A stretch of 64,000 nt of DNA from Pontederia crassipes (lineage: Eukaryota > Streptophyta > Magnoliopsida > Commelinales > Pontederiaceae): NCBI GenBank assembly GCA_030549335.1, contig CM060184.1, forward strand, positions 37,775,909 through 37,839,908. Reading direction: 5' to 3'. Shown here piece by piece: positions 10,738 to 22,879 of the stretch (the first letter of the stretch is position 1; each line of letters opens with the position of its first letter). Below the pieces are notes generated by a model, which saw only the letters and a list, made by a program, of their open reading frames with translations, did not search any database and was not told the DNA's origin. The position numbers and the translations under genes were made by a program.

Positions 10738-12600
10738 TGTAACGCCCTCAAATCGCACCCCCGCCACATGGCAGAATACGCTTCAAGGATGCTATGGATC
10801 TTCCTTACATGTACATCACATTGACAAAAAATAAGACTTTGACTGATTAAAACATCATATAAAGCGGAAGTCAAATTATCATTAAATAATACAAAAAAGT
10901 GTATAACATCATAATATGTGGAAGACTAGTATACAACTTCATGTGAGTCCAAAAAAACTAATACATTAATCTAATATGTGGAAAAGGAAATCTATCCCAT
11001 AATCTAATGCACTCAAGACACCCATGTGCAGCCATCTATGAGCTTGATCAGTCACCATTGGCTACCTTTATCATTCTGACCTGGGCATACATTTAAGAAC
11101 ATGTAGGGGAGAAACCTCCTTATGAGTTTTGCAACTTAGTATGGAAGTAAAATAAAAACAATCATAAGATTATGACACTAGATAGGAAAATAAGGACATC
11201 ATCATATAAGAGATAGTAATCATAATCATCATAAGAGTGAGAAAATCGTGTAAAGTGGCATATGACTAAGAGATCGGTGAGATCAAAATAAATCATCATA
11301 AAAGTGCCAAAAGCCAATCATTATAAGAAAGATTCTTTATGTTTTCATCTTCATCATCATCTTATTATTCATCTTCGACTTATTTGAGGTATATTTCAAC
11401 CCACATGGAGGCCTGCCTCAACCCGTCCATCATCATCATCATAACTAGTAGAGTCAGCTCATAACTGATCATAGTCGGCCCATAACTGACCGAAGTCAGC
11501 CCATACCTGATCGTCACCATCATAAATGAGCTCTCCATTTAACATTTTTCGTCTTTTATCTTACATCTTTTAATCAATCTTTATAAGGACTTTAAATCAA
11601 GACTACATATAGGATCATGGAAAGTAAATCAAGAGCATTAATGACATAACTATCATCATCATTAAGATATGGAGTAAGTACATGAATCAGAGATCTAAAC
11701 GTCATAAAATCAACATAAATCATGTTGGCACCCAGGCTGAGTTCGTAAGTACATCAACTCAGAGAACTATGGCATAATCCAGGCCGGGTTTAGGTCATAC
11801 TCGGGTCGGGTTTGTACTTTGTTGGATCGGTTGGCTAGTTCGACAGATAGGTCAACCGCTCGGAAAAGGTCGCGGCCGAACGCGACTTCGTCATAGAACT
11901 GCCCGGGCCAGATTCTTCTTCATTGCAGTGCTTCACACTCTCAACAATGGCGGACTCGGGCTGCGTTCCGATGAACTCTGGCCGACTTGTGGCAAACTCG
12001 GTCCGAGTATGGACCTGCCCGGGGTAGTTTACAGAGAATCTGGGCCGAGTTTCATTACGTAGAACAATGCGGTGGAAGTCAGGGACTTTCTGATCATCTT
12101 TCTAGAGATGGCTGACATCAAGCATCATCATAAATTATAGAACTATATTTAGGGAACGACTAGAACATGCTTTGTCCCTAAAATTAAAATTCTATAATGA
12201 ATCTACCCTCGTTCCATACCTTGCAAGTTTCTTTTCAAGAAACTAGTCCTTCAGTCTTCTTCTTCCTCTTCCTTTTCCTCTTCCTCTTCTTTCGATCGCT
12301 CTTCTCTGTCCAGGCGCACGCTCGTCGGCTTCCATGCTCTCTAGTTGGTCTCCTATGTGGGAGGCAACCGTCAAGTGCGAGAGGACTCGAGAAAACATGA
12401 AAAATAGGGGAGAAAATTTAGGGCCGGCTCATAGAGAGTCAAAGGGGTTTCTTGGTTCATCTTGGCCTCTTATTTATAGGAAGAGAATTAGAGTTTTGGT
12501 TGGAAACCAACTCTTCCTCAGATTTGTTTCAGATTTTATCTTTCCCCTTTTTTTATTTTTATTTTCTCTTTACTTCTGAAAGATCTCGGGCATTACATCA
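10738..12600 (-). repeat. 5' LTR of chromovirus
   Basis: On the minus strand it begins TGATGTAATGCCCGAG (plus 12600 leftwards) and ends GAGGGCGTTACA (at 10738), giving TG...CA ends and about 1.86 kb. It is adjacent to the PBS. It shares its outer 900 bp with the left LTR. Clusters of gatcggtc/ggtcaacc-type short palindromes occur at about 11830-11870. Confidence 0.85.
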
Positions 12601-12865
12601 GACTTCAAATATCAGATTTCATATTTCAAAATTTTAGATTTCATATTTCAATTTTCAAAATTCAATATTTTTGCACTATTCTATAGACCTAAGCTCACAT
12701 TGTGCAGGAACATTACTGAAATTGCATTTTTTATATCAAATTTCGTATTTCATATTTCAAATTTCCAAATTTCATATTTTGACTTTCATATTTTAGATTT
12801 CTGCACTTACTCTATAAATTGCATCCTATGTTTCTAATGTGCAGAAACATTTCAAATTTTGAATA
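12601..12865 (+). repeat. AT-rich duplicated block built of tttcatatttcaaa units
   Basis: Many degenerate copies of atttcatatttca fill 12601-12800. A longer unit seems doubled: tgcactattctatagacc...tgtgcaggaaca and tgcacttactctataaatt...tgtgcagaaaca lie about 125-130 bp apart. It precedes a gag-like relic, so it may be that element's leader. Confidence 0.55.
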
Positions 12866-12911
12866 GTGTTGTTTTGTAAGAATCCAACAATCATTTATTG
12901 AGATTGAAGTA

Positions 12912-13833
12912 GTGATGAATTTGAATATTTCAAGCTGGATACATGATGTGCATAATTCTTATCATTCAAGTGAACTTTCAAAATACGAAAGTTGGGACAA
13001 CTTAGCTTCTCGAGTTGAAGACATAGTAGCAAATGCAATTGCAAAATTCAAGCTGAAATCTCTTACAACATCTCAAGCTTATTGCAGCCAATTACATTCC
13101 TATGGTCATGATATACTACACAGGCAATTTCATTCCAAGGAAATTATAGCATCCAATGGAAGAATTAGTTTTCTAGTCCATATGCCCAAGATTCAAATCC
13201 ATGGAATTATCAAGACAATCTCTTTTAGAATGGACAACATTGCATTGATGCAATTTATGAACAAAATCAAATGTTAGAAGCACACCCTCAGTTCAATGGT
13301 CAAATGGAATAATTTCTTTCAACTGAGTCTACAAATGTGATTCCACCTAAATTTCAACAACAAAACCAGCTAACGATACCCATGGAAGAACTCAAATTGA
13401 AGATTATGATGCAAAACTAGTAGACCAACAAAAGGAGCAAAGTAAGATGATGGAGTAGTTGTCTACCAAGGTGGAAGGACTTCAAACACAATCAAGGTTG
13501 TTAGATGCTCAATTTCAGTAAATTACATCTCAGAATTTACCAATAAAGTTAGAGAAGTTTCTGGATAATAAAGCCCCACCTGAAGAGAAATCAAACATGG
13601 ATCTAATGATGAAGAAACTATTCAAGCAGCAGGAAGTGCATAATGGATCAATGAGGCTGTTGTTTGATAAAGTTGAAGACCTAACAACAAATATCATAAT
13701 CATAGATAAACAAATTTTTCAACAATCACTTGACACTTTTTTTAGACTCCTGAGGAGCAAAATCAAGTCATGCAATTTGAACGTGGAGAACAAATTGAAG
13801 GTCCCTCTATTGCTGAACTTTTTGCTGAAGTTC
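12912..13833 (+). pseudogene. Decayed gypsy-type gag relic
   Basis: An open frame at 12912-13277 and another at 13597-13875 are joined by sequence with stops. The first contains CSQLHSYGH, which looks like a CCHC knuckle with two cysteines lost. The second part is charged and coiled-coil-like (KLFKQQEVHNG, LFDKVEDLTTN), as in the C-terminal part of Athila/Tat Gag. No full domain is intact. It could instead be an unrelated degenerate ORF; I infer gag from these two traits and the retroelement surroundings. Confidence 0.4.
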
Positions 13834-15062
13834 TACTCATTTTCCATCTTAATTCATGTGCATATAAGGCCTTAAATGTTCATATTCTGATAATTATGCT
13901 TAATCTATATGCAATTATCTTCTCGGCATAATATTACCTTACACTTGCTCATTTGAGCTGTTTGATATGTTGCTTTAGTTCTTATTTGTCTAATTTTTAT
14001 TTGAAGAACCGATGCCTGTTGTTCATGATGTTTCAGTATTCAAATCAAGCATAAAAGATAAACACCTCTACCGGAAAAGTAGGAGGAGACCATCAGAAGC
14101 TATCAAAAGCAATGATAAAGGAATCTCTTCTCACGACAAAAGCAAAAAGACCAAAGGACATGTAGCAAAATCATAATGAATAGAAGATTCTGATGATTAT
14201 CAAATGGTGATGACAATGCCATATATAAAGGAAATGTTCAGGAGCAATGAGAACACTCCTCCTCTTTTGGGCATTTGACTGGAGGTTAGGGTTTTCTTGT
14301 TGGAGCTGATTTCTTTATATTTTAGGATGTTTTGGATTCTGTTCCTCATTTGTTTTGTATTGATTTCATTACTTATGAGGAGTTAAATCTTAGCTCTCTT
14401 AGAATAGGGTAGTAGTGTAATCTCTGTTTATGGATGGATGATTGAACAACACTTTTGTCATTAGTATTAGTGCAATTTCTAAATGTTTTCGAATAAGTTT
14501 TCAGTTGATGTGAATCTTATTTTAAAATGGCAACTGAGAAGTTGATGTTTGATTCTTTCTTGCTCAGAAATTAGTCAAGAACATTAGCATGCTTTCTAGT
14601 TCTAATCGATCTGACCTTCAACTTCTTGTTAATATGAATTTCATATTGTAATGATAGCTGAGAAGCAGATTTTAGATTCCCTTGTTGTTCAGGAATGAAC
14701 CAAGAACATTAGCAGTTAGTCTCTGAATTTGATTTCATCAGTGATTCTTGAGAAATGAGTCAAGAACATTGACTTTGCTTTCTGATTTTAATCTTTGCAT
14801 GCTAAGAATTGATATATCCATTTGGTTTTTGTTAATGTAAATCTCATATTGAAATGGCAACCAAGATGTTGATTCTAGATTCCCTTGATGTTTAGAAATA
14901 AACCAAGAGCATTAGCATTAGTTTGTGGATATGATTATATCTATGCAGTGAGTTGAAAATTTTATGATATTCTGATATCAGTTGATCCTTTTTTTAATCA
15001 ACCTAACTAATGTTCATATGAGAGTATGATTGTTCTAACTTTAATGTACTGTGAGAGCAATT
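13834..15062 (+). repeat. 1.2-kb dispersed repeat, copy 1 (gypsy-type LTR)
   Basis: Collinear with 22880-24116. Shared anchors include ttcatgtgcatataag, cttatttgtctaatttt-atttga, acttatgaggag-taaatcttagctctctta, tatggatggatgattgaa, gttgatgtttgattctttcttgctcagaaat and actgtgagagca. It is cut at 15062 by another LTR fragment. It contains further degenerate internal repeats (caagaacattagca, at 14578-14940). Confidence 0.8.
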
Positions 15063-15676
15063 TTATGATGATACTACGATTTATCTTGACCCGTGTTCTT
15101 ATGATCTTAAGAAGATGTCACATTGATTTACGAATTTCTCATGATCATTTTCCTTACTCCTTACATGATGATATTATGATGATGATGTTCTGATGATTTT
15201 TCTATTTATGTTTACCTTATTTAGATATTGAGTTGCAAAACTCATGTGGTAGTTTTATCTCCCATGCATCTTCATATGTGTAGGCGCAAGTTCCAATGAA
15301 GAATGGCCAACGGTAATAGATCGAGCCCATAGTGACAGCACATGCATGTCTTGAGTCCTCTACTTGCTATTCTAGTTTATCTTTTCTTAGTAATAGGATG
15401 ATGTATAGATGAGTTTTTCAGGACACATAGGATGATTCTTTTATTAGTTTTTTGCATACTTTATGATGATGTTATTCATTTTTATTATTGTTTTATGATG
15501 TCATTCTTGATGTTGTTCTTAGTTGATCAACCAAAGTATTTATTTAGTCGATACGATGTCAACGTATGTATGACTTATAATGTCCTCCAAAATGTATTAT
15601 ACCACATGATGGATTACATTTTGAGTGCATTACATCCGAATTTTTTGAAAGATCATCTAGATGTTTTAGACCGAAG
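15063..15676 (+). mobile_element. Chromovirus-type LTR fragment, plus orientation
   Basis: Weakly matches the reverse complement of 11000-11200 in the chromovirus LTR. It shares gagttgcaaaactcat, then a gtaggcgcaagttcc region, gatcgagcccatag and atgtcttgagtcctct in the same order. It is bounded on the right by the TGTTGG start of a copia LTR at 15677. No genes. Confidence 0.55.
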
Positions 15677-17180
15677 TGTTGGAACAAAGTTTTTATATCC
15701 TATATAGTTATATTTTAATAATACAAACCTCAAAATATTTAGAGTTATATTTAAAATGTCGAAAAAGTATAAATAAGAATAAATTGTTTCATGCACAAAA
15801 ATTTCAATTAACATTTATCTATGACCCCATAAGGTTTACATAAAGAGATGCATATAAAAGTTATAGATAATTCTCCTATCATTTTATAGAATCAAGAATC
15901 ACCTCATCTGGACAACCACATAAAAAGTTATGTTTAAACAAGTGAAGCTCGAAGAGTTCAGTTTGAAGTATTTTGTCATGCAATTTGGATCAAGAAATTA
16001 ATATAAAAGTTAAAGATAATATTGTAGCTTTTCATATAACCAAATATCATCTCATTTGGATACTCGTATGAAAACTTATGTATAAAAGAGAAAAGGTCTA
16101 AAAAGTATAATTTGAAATGGAAAAATTTATGTACTGAACTTTGAATTAATATTATGAATAAATAATTAATATCAAAGTTATAGGAAATTCTTTTAGCTTT
16201 CCATTGAATAAAAAATCATCTTATTTGAATAATTGTTTTAAAAGTTATGTATAAAAGAGTGCAAATTTATTAAACTATCTATGGACAAAACAGACGACCG
16301 AAAAACTATCAGATGCTCGCTAGAGATAAAATAGACATCCAAAAATGTTTGCACAACATTCGCTAATGTTTGAGACTTTAGGATTTTCATAATGAACGTT
16401 TGAAACACAAAACGAGCGCCCATTTGTTGCCTGTAACGACTATATTTCAACATCTAGTTCAAAACGGACACCCAAATCTCAAATGTGTTCCCGTTTCAAT
16501 GCATAAAAGTACATAATGATTACTTTTGAATACCAACGGCTATGGAGAAGATTGAAGGCTATAAAAGAAATTCAAAAAATATCAAGAAGAATGAAACTTC
16601 CAAGAAAAATGTAAGCAAACACTTGTGTTCACCCAAGAAGTCATATTGAGTTCAAAGTTGCAAATCTTTCATTTCTTTCTCTCTTACTCTTGTGTGAGGT
16701 TCGAAATTGTAAAAGAGAAATTGGAGAGCATTCTTGTGACATTGTAATAGTTGTTTAGCTCTCGAGTGAAAAGAGAGTGTGTCTTACTATTGAGCGAAGA
16801 AAAGGCGGGTGAAAGCTTCTAAGTGGGAGAGGTGTGCCTTACTTCTTGAGGTGGAGAAATGACAAGAGTTATAAAGAGTTTCTTCCTTACTCCATTTGGA
16901 ATTAAGGAATGGAATTAGTGGAATCTTCGATGATCTCGAGGTCGAGAAGTCGGAGCGGGGACATATGTCAAGGTGTGGCCGAACCTCGCCCAAAAATCAC
17001 TGTGCATCTTGTGCTTGCCATTATCTCCCTCTTTTTCCTACCCTATTATGCATTTGATTTGATTGCTATTGTAAACATTAAAATATTAACGAATTGATTT
17101 TAAGATTCCACGATAATTTTCATAAGATCGATATTTTTCGTTTAAAACCAATTCACCCCCTCTTGGTGCCTTGTGATCCA
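15677..17180 (+). repeat. 5' LTR, SIRE-like copia copy A
   Basis: It begins TGTTGGAACAAAG and ends near gccttgtgatcca, about 1504 bp, the same length as the minus-strand copy at 32414-33915 (1502 bp). The end zone cacccccctcttggtgcc-like text is shared (inverted) with 32425-32450. The PBS that should follow at 17181 is not recognisable. Confidence 0.75.
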
Positions 17181-17223
17181 AATGTTGCTCTTATTTTTAA
17201 GATTTAATAATCTTTTTGAGCTA

Positions 17224-18112
17224 TGACATCAAGTGATTTTTTACTCAGCGAAGGTCAATCAACTGTTCACCCATCGGCTTTTGATTCTTCTAATTTTGCC
17301 TATTGAAAAATTAGAATGCAAGCTTATGTTTGTTCTATTGATTTTGATATTTGGGATGTGATAGAAAATGGTTTTGTTTTAAATGCTAACTCACCTTCCG
17401 AACACACTGAAAGAGATAAATATTTTATTAAGCTTGATTGGAAAGGTAAAACTTTTTGTGTTGTGCTCTTAATTCTACAAAATTTAATCATATTTCAGCT
17501 TGTTCTACTTCAAATGATATTTGGGAAAAATTGACTATTACTCATGAGGGCACCGACAAAGTTAAAGAATCTACATTGAATAATTTGAAGAATCAATATG
17601 ACTCATTTAAAATGTTTTATTATGAATGCATAAATGATATGGTTGTTATATTCAATAATGTTGTTAATGGCTTAACTTCTTTAGGCAAGCGTAGGACTAA
17701 TGCTCAAATTGTTAAGAAGTTTCTTAGATCTCTTTCTCCAAAGTGGCACACCAAAAGAACCATGATAGAGGAGCAAAATCTAAATGAGTTATATTTTAAT
17801 GATTTTATAGGTTCACTTCTAACCTACGAGATGAGCATGAAGGTGAGCAAAGAGAAATAAATTCAAATAACAAAAAAGATTTTTTTTGAGGCATTTAATG
17901 AAGAAGAAAGTGAAGACGTGGATGAAACGAAACTTGCACTCTACACAAGAAAGCTTGATAGATATCTCAAATCAGTGAAAAATAAAAAGAAGGATGAAAA
18001 GCAAATTATAAGATTGTGTAAACATCATGAAGGAAGATATTCAAGCCTTACAAAAGGTGACAAAGATGAAACAACTCAAAAAGAGAAGAAAAAAATATTA
18101 AGAGTCAAGTGA
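17224..18112 (+). pseudogene. Copia (SIRE-like) gag, frameshifted
   Basis: Starting near the ATG at 17224, three frames share one gag. 17316-17534 has MQAYVCSIDFDIWDVIENGF. 17456-17860 has HEGTDKVKESTLNNLKNQYD, then SLGKRRTNAQIVKKFLRSL and FIGSLLTYEMSM. 17918-18112 continues with ALYTRKLDRYLK. These are the ordered blocks of the UBN2-type Gag of plant copia elements. Stops near 17305 and frame changes near 17450 and 17860 break it. The zinc knuckle expected near 18040 is eroded. A MITE interrupts the coding text at 18135. Confidence 0.85.
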
Positions 18113-18134
18113 AAGTGAAGCACTCATTAAGCTT

Positions 18135-18529
18135 TAGGGATGTTCAGTGGATCGGGTCAATCTACAAACCTGATGACCCAACCTGACCCAAACTAGTTTG
18201 AGTCGGGTATGGTGACCTTGGGTCGGGTCAAAGGAAACCCAACTCGCGATTATTTAATTTTATTTAGTTTTCAGCTAATATTTTGTATAAAGAATAAAAA
18301 ATATTTAAATAAAATATTTAAAATTTTAAAATAATATCTAAATGTTTAACAAATTATTTTACATTTTTTAAATAAATATTATATAATATTTTTCATATAA
18401 AATAATAAAAAAATATTGTTCGAGTAATCCAATCCAACCCGACCCAACACTTCAAAGATGGGGGATGACCCGACCTGATCAAAATTAGTCGGGCCGGGTC
18501 TGGTCAAATCCGACATGTGAACCCCCCTA
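18135..18529 (+). mobile_element. hAT-like MITE inserted in the copia gag
   Basis: A 395-bp insert with short inverted ends: TAGGGATGTTCA on the left, and TAGGGGGGTTCA when the right end is reverse-complemented. Near-matching 8-bp flanks are ttaagctt (18127-18134) and ttaaactc (18530-18537), 6 of 8 identical. Both sub-ends contain gggtcgggtc/gacccgacc motifs and the centre is almost pure A/T. There is no coding capacity. An 8-bp duplication and TAGGG-type ends fit the hAT superfamily. Confidence 0.7.
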
Positions 18530-18704
18530 TTAAACTCTTCTAGTGAAGATTCATACTTATGCTTAATGGTACATAGTCATGAGATAATTTTTAAATCTTC
18601 AAATTTAAATAATGATGAAGATGAAATTAGTTTTGATATGCATAAATAATTTCTTCTCTTATAAAAAATTATCTTACACTTAAAAAGAAAAAAAACATTA
18701 CTAC

Positions 18705-18995
18705 ATGATTTTGAGAATTAAAAGAAAAAATGATGCATGTTTTATTGAAAATGAAAATTTGAAAAATGAAATTGATTCTTTGAAACTTAAATATGCATTT
18801 TTCAAATCTTTAAAATGTGATTTAAAGTTGACACGTTTATTAGAAGAAGTAAAGAAGGAAAATACTTTTTTGAAAAAGGCACAAAATGATAAAAAAACTA
18901 TTTCTCATGCATTTAGAAAGAAGAGCAAAAAAATTATTTTGGACATGAGCATTCTTATTTTTGGAAATCTAGATACTCATATGATAAATCTTTAA
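18705..18995 (+). pseudogene. Copia gag C-terminal coiled-coil fragment
   Basis: A 96-aa open frame rich in K, E, N and L with heptad-like spacing (NENLKNEIDSLKLKYAF, LEEVKKENTFLKKAQ). This type of coiled coil follows the zinc knuckle in SIRE-like Gag. Beyond it, near 19090-19150, is a KIGPKEIW-like motif (family norm GP-K-WVPK), after which coding stops. Confidence 0.6.
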
Positions 18996-19150
18996 AATCA
19001 CATATTACTTATGTTACATGTGAATTCCATAGCCATTATGCATATCAATACAAAATAGGAAAGTCAATTCAACATGGACTGAAATGGATTCCAAAAAGAA
19101 CTATGACTAGCAAAATTGGACCCAAAGAAATTTGGTTATCAAAGTTCAAA

Positions 19151-20298
19151 TAATTTTGTTATAGGTTTGCCTCACATGAAAACCAAAGGACAAGTGGGTT
19201 TGAAAGTGTGAAATCACAAAGTTTATGGTAAATAAAAATGTAGACTTACTTTGATATCACACTTATTTCATGAATTTGCTAACTAGTTATCATATTTTGT
19301 GCATAAGTTTACTATTTTGAAAAGTATTTTGTGCAGAATTGAATTATTTTGCTCTATCAAAATTGATTTATATTCTCAACTTTGTGAAATATTTTGACAT
19401 AACTTTTGCACTTTGATATTTCAAATTATATGTAATGAAAGTTCTTATCCTCATTCATAATTTGAAATAACCACCATCATTCTAAGAAAAGGGAATATGT
19501 AAATAGAACTAAAATTTCAATACTTTTCTAGTTTCACTTCTTGCGTTCTTGTCACCAATCGTGATTATTAACTTGTGACAAAGAATGATAGAAATAGAAA
19601 AAATGGCCACAATGATAGTGAGAGTTTGTCCAAAAGATTGAAATAATTATTCCTCCATCCGCTTCGAATATTCTTGTCAAATGAATTCATGCTCATTTTG
19701 TCAAATTTAGCCTATTTTATATATTTCTAGTTAAAATTTTACATATCATTATTCTCTCAAAGTTTGTTACGGTAGTTTGATTCATTATATAAACTTTTGA
19801 GACTTGTGTTATTCATTGTCCCTAATTAATTTCAATTTCATATTTTGATCATATGAGTCATTCATGAACTTAGGGGGAGTTATTTTATTATCACATGTTA
19901 TACTTGGAACATTTTTTATGATATAACAAAAGAATGAAAGTTTTTTTTTCATCTCCTTGTGATATTTTACATGATGTTTCTTATATGACAAAAACAGGAG
20001 AATGAAAAATTTCGAAAGATGATATAATTAAGGGTAGAAATATTTGTCTCGTACTTATACTTATTGTGCAACTTACTTTTTCATGAGATAAAAAGGGAGA
20101 AATATGATAAAAAAATAACACAAGAGAAATTTATATAATTATATGAAAAGTACTTATAATTATGATTTATGTGCATATATATCATTGCAAGAATACTTAG
20201 TTTTAGGGGGAGTTAAATTTTGACTTTTATATCTTTTCCTTCTCAACTTATATACTTTTCATATTTCTCAGCTTGTCTTTAGTAAAAAGGGAGAGCTT
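19151..20298 (+). mobile_element. AT-rich 3' tail of gag-only copia copy A, with polypurine tract
   Basis: No coding potential. Several ggggga runs (19872, 20211) and the terminal aaaaagggagagct (20285-20298) mark the 3' untranslated region and polypurine tract. Parts mirror 22169-22500 and 29160-31300 in reverse orientation. Confidence 0.6.
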
Positions 20299-20889
20299 GT
20301 TGGAACAAAACTTTTATACTCGATATAATTATATTTTTATAATACAAACTTCGAAAGATTTAGAGTTATATTTAAAATGTTGAAAATGTGTAAATAGGAA
20401 TGAGTTGCTTCATGCACTAAACTTTTGATTAACATTTGTCTATGTTCCCATAAGATTTACATTAAGATATAAAATTATAGATAATTCTCTTAACTTTCTA
20501 GAGAATCAAGAATCACCTTATTTGGACAGCCACATAAAAAGTTATGTTTAAACAAGTGAAGTTCCAAAAGTTCAATTTGAAGTTGATATTTTTATGTGCT
20601 AAACTTGCATTTAATATTTGAGTATATTATCATGCGATTTGGATCAAGAAATTAGTATAAAAGTTATAGATAATATTGTTATCTTTCCATAGAATCAAGT
20701 ATCATCTCATTCGGATGCTCGTATAAATATTTATGTATAAAAGGTTAAACATCTAAAAAATTAATTTGAAATGAAAAACCTTATGTACCGAACTTTGAAT
20801 TATTTTTTCTCTATCATCCCATTAGATTTTGGATAAATGATGAATATCAAAGTTGTAGAAAATTCTGTTAACTTTATACAAAATAAGAA
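20299..20889 (+). repeat. 3' LTR start of copia copy A, truncated
   Basis: It begins TGTTGGAACAAAACTTTTATAC and follows the 15677 LTR for about 590 bp, with matching blocks ttagagttatatttaaaatg, aagaatcacct and acataaaaagttatg. It stops abruptly where inverted LTR sequence starts. Confidence 0.8.
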
Positions 20890-22168
20890 AATTCGGCCTC
20901 GAGATCACTGGAGTTTTGACTAACATGCTTCCTTCATTCCAAATGGGGCAAGAAAAAAAATCTTTACAACTCTTGCTTTTTATCTGTTTCAAGAGGTAAG
21001 ACACACCTCTTTCGCTCGTAAGCTTTCACCCGTCTTTTCTTCACTCAAGAGGTAAGACACAACCTCTTTTCACTCAAGAGCTAAACAACTATTACAGTAT
21101 CACAAGAACACTCTACAATATCACTTTTACAATTTGGAACCTCACACAAGAGTATAGAGAAAGAAATAAAAGATTTACAACTTGGACCTCAAATGGACTT
21201 CACAAATGTTCTTCCCACTTTTCCTTAGAAGTCTTGATCATTTATACACCTTTGATCCTCTTTTATAGCCTTGTTAACTTCGTTTAGTCGTTGGGGCTTG
21301 TTTCCCACATTTTAAATCGAAATATGACCGTTATAGTGCATTCTGGGCTCTGATCGATCGATGGTTTACCCCGTCGGTTGACGGTCCACATAGTCGTTGA
21401 AAAAAATATGACCATCCGACATCATCTGGACATTCTATTAACATTAAATGGTTGATTTCTGCATTTTTTGGACTGACGTATCATGTGCCTGACCGGTCGA
21501 CCGGTGCTTCGACCGTCAGATCGACCACCTTGCGCTATTTTGAGCATAAAGTTTTGCATAGTTATCCAAATGAGATTATTTTTTTATTCTATGGAAAGCT
21601 AACATAATTCTTATAATTTTGATTTTCATCATACATCCAAAATATAATTATATTATAGTCAAATGTTAATTCAAAGTGCAATATATAAAGTTGTCCATTT
21701 TAAATAAAACATTTTAGACCTTTACTCTTTTATACATAACTTTTCATATCATATTCAAATGAGATGTAATTTAATTATATGAAAACCTAACAACATTATC
21801 TATAACTTTTATATTAATCTTTTGATCCAAATCTCATTATAGAATACTGAAATATTAAGTGCAAGTTTAGCACATGAAAATATCAACTTCAAATTAAACT
21901 TTTCAAGCTTTGCTTGTTTAAACATAAATTTTTATGTGATTGTCTAAATGAGATAATTCTTAATTCTCTAAAAAGATAAGAGAGTTATCTATAATTTTTT
22001 TATTCAACTATTAATATAAATCTTATGAGAACATAGATAAATAATAATAAAAAATTTAATACATGAAGTAACTCATTTCTATTTAATTTTTTTGGCATTT
22101 TAAATATAACTCCAATCTTTCAAAATTTGTATCATCAAAATATAGGGCCAACAAACTTTGCTTCAACA
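20890..22168 (-). repeat. SIRE-like copia LTR, minus orientation (truncated 3' end)
   Basis: On the minus strand it begins TGTTGAAGCAAAGTTTG at 22168 and runs leftward through the same U3 blocks seen at 20299 and 15677. It contains gaccggtcgaccggtg-type palindromes at 21350-21540. It is cut at about 20890, missing roughly the last 220-250 bp. Confidence 0.8.
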
Positions 22169-22870
22169 ATCTCCCCCTTTTTTATGAAAACAAACCGAGA
22201 AATGTGAAAAGTATATAAGTTGGAAAGGAAAAGATATTAATGTCAATTTTACTCCCCTAAAGCTAAGCTTTTCTTACAATAATAGATTTGCACATGTCTT
22301 AATTATAAGGTACTTTTCATATAGAGTTATATTCATGAGGTCCACATAATAAATCAAAGGTTATATATATTTCTTTTATATAAATCTCTGTTTTGTTTTT
22401 ATCATATTTTTCCCATTTCCCCCCCTTCTTATCAAAAAGTAGTTTACACATGAAGCATATAAGAAACAATCTATAACTCCCCCTTAATCATGTCATCCTC
22501 CTAAATTTTTCATTCTCCCCCTTTTATCATATAAGAAACAATATGTCAAATATCATAAAAGAGATTAAATTAATTTCTATTCTTTGATCACATTATAAGA
22601 ATTATTTCAAGTATAATATATGCGATAGGCAGAATAGTTTTCCTTAAGTTTATGACCGGTTCATAAGAGTAAAACATGAAATCAAAGTGATCTAGGAGTT
22701 ATGAATAACATGTCTCAAGAAATTATATAAGAAATCAAAATATTGCATAAAACTTTGAGACAATAATGATATGTCAAATTTAAATAAAAATAACAAAGTC
22801 ATATTCAAAGTGGGTGGAGGTAATAATATTTCAAATTTTTCAACAAGCTCATGATCACTAGCTCATCATA
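22169..22870 (-). mobile_element. 3' internal tail of a SIRE-like copia element, minus strand
   Basis: It starts next to the LTR with a polypurine tract on the minus strand (aaaaaagggggagat, plus 22169-22184) and continues with AT-rich text mirroring 20050-20290. It is cut near 22870 by the repeat that begins at 22880. No genes. Confidence 0.65.
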
Positions 22871-22879
22871 CTACAATTC

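Larger units (their letters stand above)
2606..12600 (-). mobile_element. Tekay/Del-like chromovirus (Ty3/gypsy), decayed
   Basis: On the minus strand the order is LTR (12600-10738), PBS, gag, protease, reverse transcriptase, RNase H, integrase, then LTR (3492-2606). That is the Ty3/gypsy order. Both LTRs end (plus view) in gggcattacatca, so each starts TGATGTAATGCCC on its own strand. The LTRs are diverged and the left one lacks roughly 940 bp matching 10738-11680. Every domain carries stops or frameshifts, so the copy is old and cannot move by itself. The RT is further split by a solo LTR at 5821-8276. Assignment to Tekay/Del rests on the Gag zinc knuckle, the FDSGASHSFIS protease and the integrase tail. 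Confidence 0.85.
15677..20889 (+). mobile_element. SIRE-like Ty1/copia element containing gag only
   Basis: The LTR at 15677-17180 is followed by a gag relic, a short coiled-coil region and an AT-rich tail. A polypurine tract (aaaaagggagagct at 20285-20298) then precedes a second LTR start (TGTTGGAAC at 20299). No protease, integrase, RT or RNase H could be found between the LTRs; the internal region is only about 3.1 kb. The second LTR is truncated after about 590 bp at a junction with an oppositely oriented copy. SIRE/Maximus-like affinity is inferred from the gag pattern and the AAAAAGGGAGA-TTGTTGG layout. Confidence 0.7.
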
